DNA from: an uncultured Pirellulaceae bacterium
GTDB taxonomy: Bacteria; Planctomycetota; Planctomycetia; Pirellulales; Pirellulaceae
Assembly (NCBI GenBank): GCA_947258905.1
Contig: CAMYKF010000154.1
Span: forward strand, 1-24,122
Direction of reading: 5' to 3'
DNA: 24,122 bases
The notes below the pieces were generated by a model. The model had not been told where the DNA came from. It worked only from the letters and a program-made list of their open reading frames with translations, and made no database searches. The translations under genes were made by a program, and so were the position numbers. Positions 6,900-13,423 of this stretch are shown here, one piece after another. Position 1 is the first letter of the stretch; every line of letters begins with the position of its first letter.

Positions 6900-8765
6900 G
6901 TGAAGTCGACTGACTGGACAGACACCATCGGCTGCCTCGCTTGCCACCTGGTCTTGCTTGCCATGTTTTTGCTGGTGGCCGCGGGCTGTAATGCACCGGA
7001 AGCGGGCTCGGCCAAAGGGCCGCAGGCCAATTCGGACCAGCACGTCATCGAGGATCCACCTCATCAACGCACGGTGATGCCGCCAGACAGTGCGGACCGA
7101 GTGGACTGGCCCAACTTTCGTGGCCCTGAATTTCGCTCCAGGACCGATCGTTCCCTGCCCATCGAATGGAGCGCGGACGCGGGGGTGCGCTGGAAATCCG
7201 AACTGCCCGGCCGGGGTGCGTCCTCGCCCATCGTTTCCGGCGACCGCATCTTGTTGACGGCCTATTCAGGATTTGGCGAAGACATCGAAGACCCTGGCGA
7301 TTTCCTGAATTTGCGTCATCACCTGCTGTGCTTTGAACGGGCAGCGGGCGAGTTGACTTGGGAGCGGGAAATAACCGGGACGCATTTGAAACAGAAAATG
7401 AATCCGGAACTCGGCCGACATGGATTTGCTTCCAGCACGCCCGTTACCGACGGCAACAGCGTGTTTGCCTTTTTCGGCGTTACCGGTCTGTTCGCCTTCG
7501 ATATGCAAGGCCAATTGCAGTGGCAGCAAAACCTTGGGCTGGAGACGCACTATTTCGGCAGCAGTGCTTCGCCGATCCTGTTTGAGAATCTGGTGATTGT
7601 GAACGCCAGTATCGAAAGCAAATCTGTGTTCGCCTTTGACAAATCCACAGGCTCCCTGGTGTGGAAGATTCCGGGCATCGTCGAATGCTGGTCGACACCG
7701 GTCATTGGCAACAATCCCAATGGCCAGCCCGAAATGGTAATTTCCAGCAAGAACAAGGTATCAGGATTCAATCCGGTGACTGGCGAGCTTTTGTGGACCT
7801 GCGCCGGGATCCAGGACTACGTGGTGTCGGTGCCGGTTATCGTGGATGGCATTTGCTACCTGACCGGTGGCAAGGAAAAACAGCTGATTGCCGTGCGCCT
7901 CGGTGGTCGCGGCAACGTCGAAGAATCGCACAAGTTGTGGGATCACAAAAAGTACGGAGCCAATGTCTCTTCGCCCGTGTATCACGAGGGACGGCTTTAC
8001 GTCTTCCACGACAACGGCATATTGCAGATATTCAACGCCGAAGACGGTAAATTGATCACCCGCCAGCGTTCAGCAACGCGGACGCGGCCATTCGCCTCAC
8101 CGCTGCTGGCGGGCGACAAGTTGTATATGCCGTTTCAGGATGCCGGCATTGGCATCTACTCCGCTGGTGAACAATCCGAAGAACTGGCCGTCAACCAGTT
8201 CGCCGACGGGATGCCGTTGATGGCATCCGTGGTGCCCATCGGTGACGCGTTTTTGATTCGCGACGATCGATATCTGTATTGCGTTGATGGTACCTCCGCA
8301 AAAACCAACACCCTACCCAGGCAACAACCGCAGGATTTTGACATCGTACAAACCGTTGAGTCGTACAACATCGAACCGGAACGTGGCTGGTCAAGGCGTT
8401 ACTTGCTGTTCCTGTCACCGGACATTGAACAAACGACCAGGTACCTGCTGATGCCCTACCAGTCGGTCATCACTGATGAGCAGACAGCCCGGTCGCGAGA
8501 GATCATTCAGGGAGAACGCGCCAAATACGATTCCTTGCGCAAGCGGTTCGAGCTTGTGCAGCGTGAGCAGATGGAAAATCCGCAAGTTGATCCGTCCATC
8601 CACAACGAAACATGGGCTGCACTGGAGGCCGACACCAAACAGCTGAATCACGAGACCAGGATTCTGGTCAAGCAGTTGTTTTCCGAGCAACAAATGGCCA
8701 GGCATCTGGCGGACGCTGCCGAAAACAAGGCCCACATCAAGCCCGGCGGTCAAAAGCAAAAATAG
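6900..8765 (+). CDS. Lipid-anchored PQQ-like beta-propeller protein
   Basis: It starts with GTG at 6900, supported by an AAGG ribosome site about 9 nt upstream. The N-terminus is a lipoprotein signal, with hydrophobic core and lipobox LVAAGC ending at Cys30. From about residue 60 ('DWPNFRGPEFRSRT') to about 475 there is a PQQ/pyrrolo-quinoline-like beta-propeller: repeated blades such as 'LFAFDMQGQLQWQQNLG', 'VFAFDKSTGSLVWKIPG', 'VSGFNPVTGELLWTCAG' and 'LQIFNAEDGKLITRQR'. This group ('outer membrane protein assembly factor BamB-like') is very common in planctomycetes; most members lack proven PQQ binding and are thought to be scaffolds or sugar or protein binders in the envelope. Residues 479-621 form an extra C-terminal region, highly charged and helical, probably coiled coil, ending in a Lys-rich tail. 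The gene stands alone on the plus strand before the sulfotransferase gene. Confidence 0.88.
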   Translation: MKSTDWTDTIGCLACHLVLLAMFLLVAAGCNAPEAGSAKGPQANSDQHVIEDPPHQRTVMPPDSADRVDWPNFRGPEFRSRTDRSLPIEWSADAGVRWKSELPGRGASSPIVSGDRILLTAYSGFGEDIEDPGDFLNLRHHLLCFERAAGELTWEREITGTHLKQKMNPELGRHGFASSTPVTDGNSVFAFFGVTGLFAFDMQGQLQWQQNLGLETHYFGSSASPILFENLVIVNASIESKSVFAFDKSTGSLVWKIPGIVECWSTPVIGNNPNGQPEMVISSKNKVSGFNPVTGELLWTCAGIQDYVVSVPVIVDGICYLTGGKEKQLIAVRLGGRGNVEESHKLWDHKKYGANVSSPVYHEGRLYVFHDNGILQIFNAEDGKLITRQRSATRTRPFASPLLAGDKLYMPFQDAGIGIYSAGEQSEELAVNQFADGMPLMASVVPIGDAFLIRDDRYLYCVDGTSAKTNTLPRQQPQDFDIVQTVESYNIEPERGWSRRYLLFLSPDIEQTTRYLLMPYQSVITDEQTARSREIIQGERAKYDSLRKRFELVQREQMENPQVDPSIHNETWAALEADTKQLNHETRILVKQLFSEQQMARHLADAAENKAHIKPGGQKQK

Positions 8766-8775
8766 CGTCGTGATG

Positions 8776-8803
8776 GCGTGGTCCGGGAAAGGTTCGACCA
8801 CGC
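8776..8803 (+). terminator. Hairpin after the PQQ-propeller gene
   Basis: A perfect 8-bp stem, GCGTGGTC (8776-8783) with GACCACGC (8796-8803), closes a 12-nt loop just 11 nt after the stop codon. No U-tract follows, so it is at best a non-canonical terminator or an mRNA 3'-end stabiliser before the next gene at 8840. Confidence 0.4.
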
Positions 8804-8839
8804 GTTCGGACAGGTCGGCTACAAGACTGGGCGGGTACT

Positions 8840-9643
8840 ATGGCCACTCCGTTTGTCATCTGGTTTGAAGGTCGCAGTGGATCCAGTTTGCTGGTTTCCT
8901 TGCTGAATGCCCATCCGGATTTGCTCTGTCGCAGCGAGGACTTCAGTGCATTCCGCCTGCCTGCAAACGACCCGCCGGGACAGCCGGTTGATTATCCGCT
9001 GGTGAGGTTCAATGGCAACCGGTTTCGCCGTCGACTGGCCGGATTTGATGGAGTAGTTCTGAGTCCGACGGTTGACCAGACACTGGCTCACTTGGAGGAG
9101 ATTTTTGCCAGTCGCCACGGGGCGGTCGGTTTCAAATTCAAATATCCCCGCCAGCAAGGTGTCTTTCCGGAGATCGCTGCGCAGTTGGCCGCTCAGCATG
9201 ATCGGGTACGGCTGATCTGCCTGCGTCGCCGCAACATCGTCAAGCGGGCCGTCTCCAAACAGAATCTGCAGGCGATTCTTCAACAAAGTGGCAAGTGCAA
9301 TCTGGCGTCACCCGAACAACGGATCGGCAAGCTGTCTGTCGATATTCCCGGGTTGCTGGAGTTCTGTGCACGGGTGCGTCGGCGGCAAGCTGGATTCGAT
9401 GCATGGGCCAGTCAGTTCAGGCACGTTTGCCGTGTGGAATACGAAGATCTGCAGGGGGATCGTTCGACGACCCTGCGTGAAATCGCTGACTTTCTAAACG
9501 TCGATCCGGAGCCGGTACTGCAAACCGACTTGGTCAAGTCAACGCCGGACCGGTTGTCCGAGGCCGTGGCCAACTACGACGAATTGGTGGCGGCATTTCG
9601 CGGCACGCCCCTGGAACTCTGGCTGGATGCCGATAGCCGGTAA
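8840..9643 (+). CDS. Sulfotransferase family protein
   Basis: This 267-residue protein is within the usual size range of small PAPS-dependent sulfotransferases. The 5'-phosphosulfate binding loop is at residues 10-17, right at the N-terminus (FEGRSGSSLL, then NAHPDLLCRSEDF), as in the Sulfotransfer/Stf0 families. The 3'-phosphate binding segment is 'RLICLRRRNIVKRAVSKQN', with Arg129-131 and Ser139. The C-terminus has the family's 'RVEYEDLQGDRSTTLREIADFLNVDP' element. It would transfer sulfate from PAPS to an unknown acceptor, perhaps a glycan or lipid; the acceptor cannot be read from sequence. The gene has no signal peptide, so the enzyme is cytoplasmic. It starts 74 nt after the PQQ gene and ends 28 nt from the convergent regA stop, leaving no room for a separate terminator between them. 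Confidence 0.85.
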   Translation: MATPFVIWFEGRSGSSLLVSLLNAHPDLLCRSEDFSAFRLPANDPPGQPVDYPLVRFNGNRFRRRLAGFDGVVLSPTVDQTLAHLEEIFASRHGAVGFKFKYPRQQGVFPEIAAQLAAQHDRVRLICLRRRNIVKRAVSKQNLQAILQQSGKCNLASPEQRIGKLSVDIPGLLEFCARVRRRQAGFDAWASQFRHVCRVEYEDLQGDRSTTLREIADFLNVDPEPVLQTDLVKSTPDRLSEAVANYDELVAAFRGTPLELWLDADSR

Positions 9644-9671
9644 GAGGCGTTGCCAGCGGTGCGACGCACAT

Positions 9672-10205
9672 TTACGGGGCGAGTTTTTTCAGCTTGCGTT
9701 GCAGCGTGCGTCTGGGGATATCCAGTGCGCGGGCTGCTTCGGAAATATTCCCGTCACACTCGGTCAGCACGCGCTGGATATGTTCCCACTGGGCTTCGGC
9801 CAGCGAGGGTGGAACAAAGGAATCATTGACATTATCGGATGCAGTTTCTTCAAGTGCGGCCAGCACCTGATCGGCGTCAGCGGGTTTGTTGACATAGTTG
9901 ACCGCACCGCGCTTGATTGCCTCGACCGCATTGGTGATGCTGCCGTAACCCGTCAGGATCACAGCCCGGATACCTGGCGAAATTTCACGCAGCGCCGTCA
10001 ACAGTTCGATCCCTGATTTGCCAGGCATCTTCAAATCCAGAACGGCCAGATCCGGCTGTCGCTCACGGGCGACTTCCAGGGCTTCTTCGTACTCGGCGGC
10101 ACAGCATACATCGAATCCACGGAGGGCCAGCGACTTTTCCATGCGGCCGCGCAACGTATCGTCATCATCGACGACCAGAAATACCTTTTTGTCTGCTTGT
10201 GTCAT
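9672..10205 (-). CDS. regA: RegA/PrrA/ActR-type response regulator
   Basis: This 177-residue two-domain regulator matches the compact RegA layout. The receiver domain (about residues 7-120) has acidic residues at Asp13-15, phospho-acceptor Asp57 (VLDLKMPG), Thr85 and Lys107. A short linker leads to a Fis-type helix-turn-helix (about 136-176, 'EHIQRVLTECDGNISEAARALDIPRRTLQRKLKK'), whose RRTLQRKL recognition helix is characteristic of RegA. In proteobacteria RegA controls photosynthesis, respiration, nitrogen and carbon fixation genes in response to redox state. The ATG overlaps the regB stop by 4 bp (ATGA), so the pair is translationally coupled. The regulon in this organism is unknown. It ends convergently 28 nt from the sulfotransferase gene. 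Confidence 0.92.
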   Translation of the reverse strand: MTQADKKVFLVVDDDDTLRGRMEKSLALRGFDVCCAAEYEEALEVARERQPDLAVLDLKMPGKSGIELLTALREISPGIRAVILTGYGSITNAVEAIKRGAVNYVNKPADADQVLAALEETASDNVNDSFVPPSLAEAQWEHIQRVLTECDGNISEAARALDIPRRTLQRKLKKLAP

Positions 10206-11563
10206 GCCATGCTTTCCGAAACCGGGCGTGTCTGCTGGTGAGGCAAAGTGACGGTAACCACGGTGCCCGTCGAATTCTTGCCGTCAATCGGTGAGCGAAA
10301 ACGGACGGAACCGCCAAGCCGTTCCACTACGTTACGCGCCAGAAATACGCCCAGCCCCATGCCCTTGCCCGGTTGTTTGGTTGTGAAAAACGGTTCGCTG
10401 ATGCGTCGCAACACATCGGGGGTCATGCCCGGCCCGTCATCCTGGATTGCCCATGTCAGACAGTCGTTGTGATCGGCGATCGTCACATTTACTTCACCAT
10501 CGGCGGGACTGGCATCCAGCGCATTCTGAATCAGGCCGCGGATGGCCTGGCTGAGGGCATCGACTGGCACATCCACCATCGACTGGTCAGCGTCCTGCTC
10601 GAACTCTACCGTAACACGTTTGTCGTCCTCGATCAGCCCTTCCCTTACATCCTGATACAAATCAGCCACGGATACTTGCCTCATCATCTCGCCGACCGTC
10701 TCGCCAGCGTGGCTGGCCATGCGATCGAGGATCGTTTTGCAGCGATCCAGTTGTTGCCGAATCAGCCCCACGTCCTCGATCAGTTCGACATCGGCCGCCC
10801 AGTTGGAAGTACTGCGGCGGATCGATTGCTCTACGTCCTTGGCCACCAGTGCGATCGTGGTTAATGGCGTTGCCAGTTCGTGAGCCGCTCCGGCAGCCAG
10901 TGTCCCCAGCGCCTCCATTTTCTCGTCATGCGAGCGGGCAGCGTTGACAGCACGCAAGTCCAGTTCCTGTTGCCTCAATTCCCCAGTCAAGCGTGTCAAA
11001 AAGTACACAATGACGCTGGTGCAAGTAGCAAAGGCGACCAGCAGGCCCATTTGCGGCAGGGAAATGTTTCCCAACTCCGAAACGGGTAAAAACGCCTGTC
11101 CCAATTCCAGCTCGTCGACCGGCAAGTAACTAATAATCAAACCGGCAAAACACGCAATCGATAACAGGTTCAGAGCCCATGCCCAGTTGCGGTCCAGCAA
11201 TACCGCGCTGAGGCAAACGTTCACGAAAAAGAACAGGCAAAACGGGTTGTTGGGACCGCCGGATACATACAGCAATGTGGTCAATGACAGCATGTCCATC
11301 GTCATGACCAGCCCCAGAACCTGATTGCAGGCTTCCGGCGTCATGTCGCTGCCGGCCGCCGGATGCCGGGCAAACCAGTAAATCAGCAACAGATTGGAGA
11401 CGACCGTCAGCCCAATCACCACGAACATTGGCCACATTAGCAGGTCGATGCCCAGTAACAAGGCGGCACCGCCGATGGTCAACAACTGTCCAACCACAGC
11501 TACCCAGCGCAGCTTGAGCAGCCAGCCGATATTGACCGAGAATCTTTGCGGTGAACCAGGCAC
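10202..11563 (-). CDS. regB: RegB/PrrB-type redox-sensing histidine kinase
   Basis: This 453-residue kinase uses a GTG start; no strong ribosome site is visible. The N-terminal half has about six membrane helices (residues 15-190). Between them sits GGPNNPF (102-108), the position of the RegB ubiquinone-site motif GGxxNPF. The H-box is at about 213-235 with phospho-acceptor His228 (GAAHELATPL). Cys275 lies in 'QLDRCKTIL', the place of the RegB redox-active cysteine that forms an intermolecular disulfide under oxidising conditions. The ATPase domain has an N-box (QNALDAS, 346-352), G1 (DDGPGM, 375-380), F-box (PFFTT) and G2 (GKGMGLG, 399-405). Length and order match proteobacterial RegB. It would autophosphorylate when the quinone pool is reduced and pass phosphate to RegA. 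A divergent gene at 11769 shares its upstream region. Confidence 0.92.
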   Translation of the reverse strand: MPGSPQRFSVNIGWLLKLRWVAVVGQLLTIGGAALLLGIDLLMWPMFVVIGLTVVSNLLLIYWFARHPAAGSDMTPEACNQVLGLVMTMDMLSLTTLLYVSGGPNNPFCLFFFVNVCLSAVLLDRNWAWALNLLSIACFAGLIISYLPVDELELGQAFLPVSELGNISLPQMGLLVAFATCTSVIVYFLTRLTGELRQQELDLRAVNAARSHDEKMEALGTLAAGAAHELATPLTTIALVAKDVEQSIRRSTSNWAADVELIEDVGLIRQQLDRCKTILDRMASHAGETVGEMMRQVSVADLYQDVREGLIEDDKRVTVEFEQDADQSMVDVPVDALSQAIRGLIQNALDASPADGEVNVTIADHNDCLTWAIQDDGPGMTPDVLRRISEPFFTTKQPGKGMGLGVFLARNVVERLGGSVRFRSPIDGKNSTGTVVTVTLPHQQTRPVSESMA

Positions 11564-11619
11564 AGATCGTTAAGACTTGCGTTTGGCGGACGGTTGGGAT
11601 GAGAAAGTAAACTGCTTCA

Positions 11620-11648
11620 ATGATACACCCGCCGCTGCCGTCGGTCAT
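11620..11648 (-). promoter_or_regulatory. Candidate promoter for regBA
   Basis: On the minus strand, ATGACC (11648-11643) and TATCAT (11625-11620) are 17 nt apart; they match the sigma-70 consensus at 4/6 and 5/6. Transcription would start near 11613, giving an untranslated leader of about 50 nt before the GTG at 11563. Found by eye only. Confidence 0.38.
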
Positions 11649-11666
11649 TCGGTAACTGCGGCTCGT

Positions 11667-11695
11667 TTGGCGGAAATTGCCGGGCCGTCTACAAT
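11667..11695 (+). promoter_or_regulatory. Candidate promoter for the membrane-anchored protein at 11769
   Basis: TTGGCG (11667-11672) and TACAAT (11690-11695) with a 17-nt spacer match sigma-70 elements at 4/6 and 5/6. Transcription would start near 11702, about 67 nt before the chosen ATG at 11769. It lies back to back with the candidate regB promoter, only 18 nt between their -35 elements, so one bound regulator could affect both. Confidence 0.42.
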
Positions 11696-11768
11696 GCGAT
11701 TGTGCGAGTGGGAACAGTCATCAAGCGACAGGGCGGCCAGACCGTCGAACAACGAGGCAAGGTTGCAA

Positions 11769-12290
11769 ATGTCCGGTAGCGAACCCCAGGCGATCCTCAA
11801 ACCACCGCGGCAAAAAGAGTCGTCAGTCCGTGCGGCCGCTCCCCGGATGACTCGTCGCGGGTTGACGTGGTTGTTGACCGTGATGTGCGTGGTGCCATTG
11901 GTCACTTTGGTCGTTCTTCAGCTCACGATGCCGCCCGTGCGGCCGGGCACCTTGTTGGCTGCCGTTGCCCTGAAGTCCGTTCCGCCAGGCAGCTATTATG
12001 AAACGCCGCTGGACGAGCGTCGACAATTCCCGAACGCTGCGATTGAGGTGACCAATACCGGTGAGGCGCCATGGACGCATATCAACGTGCGAATTAACAA
12101 CGGACATTACCAGATCTACGAACACGAAATTCCCCTGGAGCCGGGCAAGTCGCGAAGTTTCCTGCTGGACCGCTTTGTGAATCGGTCAGGAGCCGTTTTC
12201 GATGTGGGCATTGTGCGCCCTTACAATGTGGAGATCTACGCCCGCTTGCCGGACAAGAGTCGTGGCACGTTTGAGCAGGAACTGGAATAG
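11769..12290 (+). CDS. Membrane-anchored protein of unknown function
   Basis: The ATG at 11769 is preceded by AAGG with 6-nt spacing and gives 173 residues. The frame is open 64 codons further upstream, but that part would overlap the candidate promoter and looks non-coding. Residues 1-28 are a basic/polar cytoplasmic tail. One membrane helix follows at about 31-52 (GLTWLLTVMCVVPLVTLVVLQL). The remaining 120 residues are extracytoplasmic and beta-rich: 'AAIEVTNTGEAPWTHINVRINNGHYQIYEHEIPLEPGKSRSFLLDRF' reads like an immunoglobulin-like or CARDB-type domain, with typical 'NTGxxPxxxVxVxI' and 'LxPGxSxxFxL' strands. It is divergent from regB, a position often held by RegBA targets or senC/SCO-type genes in proteobacteria, but it shows no CxxxC copper site and is not SenC. 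Confidence 0.72.
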   Translation: MSGSEPQAILKPPRQKESSVRAAAPRMTRRGLTWLLTVMCVVPLVTLVVLQLTMPPVRPGTLLAAVALKSVPPGSYYETPLDERRQFPNAAIEVTNTGEAPWTHINVRINNGHYQIYEHEIPLEPGKSRSFLLDRFVNRSGAVFDVGIVRPYNVEIYARLPDKSRGTFEQELE

Positions 12291-12475
12291 ACTGTCCTTG
12301 ACAGACATGGTTGATTCCACGATGCAATTGACGCTCCGCAGCGCCCGTACAAACCCTTAATCTGACCGTTGATTTTTTTTTTGCAGCTGCGGGAAATCGT
12401 TTCCCCGGGTGTGGGGATTACTTATAATTTGGAACCTCCTGCCTGGACTACCGCATCACCCGACAGTCGACTGGC
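12291..12475 (+). promoter_or_regulatory. Intergenic region with a perfect -10 element
   Basis: This 185-nt gap holds a run of ten T residues (12373-12382) and, downstream, TATAAT at 12423-12428, a perfect -10 match. The sequence 17 nt upstream of it (TTTCCC, 12400-12405) is a poor -35, so an activator or alternative sigma factor may be needed. The start would be near 12435, about 40 nt before the ATG at 12476. No ribosome site precedes that ATG. The T-run has no strong stem before it, so I do not call a terminator. Confidence 0.42.
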
Positions 12476-13423
12476 ATGCCGAATATTCTTGTTGTCGACG
12501 ACAACCCTATTGATCGCAAGCTGATGTCCGCTTTGCTGGAACGGATACAGGATTGGTCAGTGGAAACAGTCAATGATGGCGAACAAGCCGTCGCGCGACT
12601 GGCCGAGCACGACATCGATCTGGTGGTTACCGATTTGCAGATGCCCAACATGGACGGGCTGGCGCTGGTCAAGCATGTTCGCACCTGCTGCGATGTCCCG
12701 GTGGTGCTGGTCACAGCCTTTGGCAGCGAAAAGGAATCGATTGCCGCCCTGCGTGCCGGTGCCGCAAATTTCTCGCACAAATCCCGATTGCAACGCGATC
12801 TGGTGCCAACCGTACGCAACGTGCTGGACTGGTCGGATTCCATTCGCCGCATTGATCAGGAGAGTAATCGCGAGCGGCCTGAGGATATGCAAATTGCCTT
12901 TGTGCTCGACAACAATGTGGCGCAAATCCGGCATCTGATCGAGACATTCGATGGTCATTTGCCGTCGTGGGCCATGGACGAGCGGCTACGCATCTCGATG
13001 GCCCTGGAGGAAGCACTGACCAACGCGATCTGCCACGGCAATCTGGAAGTCGATTCGAGGTTGAAAGATCAGGAAGATATCTGCGCGTTTGAAAACCTGG
13101 TCAATGAGCGGCAGGATTGCGCCCCGTTTTGCGAGCGTCGTGTCCGTGTGCAAGCCGAATTCTCATCTGAACAGATCATTTTCAAGATCAATGATGAGGG
13201 ACCTGGTTTTGACGTGACAGCGCTGCCCGACCCCACGGCTCCTGAAAACATCATGAAGCCGAGCGGACGCGGATTGCTGTTGATCCGTACTTTCATGGAT
13301 GAAGTCACCCATAACGACACTGGCAACCGCATCACCCTCGTCAAACGTCGTCCCGACGAAACGTCGGAGAATCAGGCCGAATCGCTTACAGGTAGTACAG
13401 CAGAAGACACAGGCCAAGGATAA
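12476..13423 (+). CDS. Response regulator fused to RsbW/SpoIIAB-type ATPase domain
   Basis: This 315-residue protein has a receiver domain at about 1-120, with Asp8-9, phospho-acceptor Asp53 (VVTDLQMPNMDG), Thr80 and Lys102. It is followed by a GHKL ATPase of the anti-sigma/serine-kinase type: N-box 'ALEEALTNAICHGN' (176-189), G1 'NDEGPGFD' (239-246) and G2 'GRGLLLIRTFMDEV' (264-277). Between N-box and G1 is a roughly 45-residue insert with a conserved-looking 'FCERRVRVQAEFS' stretch, which I recall as normal for this planctomycete family. There is no sensor or H-box. The output is probably binding or phosphorylating an anti-sigma-antagonist-like partner under control of Asp53 phosphorylation. 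No STAS partner gene is nearby. The start is set by the canonical MPNILVVDDN. Its last 38 bp overlap the end of the convergent antiporter operon. Confidence 0.88.
   Translation: MPNILVVDDNPIDRKLMSALLERIQDWSVETVNDGEQAVARLAEHDIDLVVTDLQMPNMDGLALVKHVRTCCDVPVVLVTAFGSEKESIAALRAGAANFSHKSRLQRDLVPTVRNVLDWSDSIRRIDQESNRERPEDMQIAFVLDNNVAQIRHLIETFDGHLPSWAMDERLRISMALEEALTNAICHGNLEVDSRLKDQEDICAFENLVNERQDCAPFCERRVRVQAEFSSEQIIFKINDEGPGFDVTALPDPTAPENIMKPSGRGLLLIRTFMDEVTHNDTGNRITLVKRRPDETSENQAESLTGSTAEDTGQG

Noticed and set aside
11577..11768. Upstream extension of the membrane-anchored protein gene to 11577
   Set aside because: The extra 64 residues lack conserved character, the segment contains a good promoter candidate, and the ATG at 11769 has a proper ribosome site.
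12371..12382. Factor-independent terminator at the ten-T run
   Set aside because: No stable GC stem lies directly upstream; only a 4-bp stem more than 25 nt away, so the run alone does not support a terminator.
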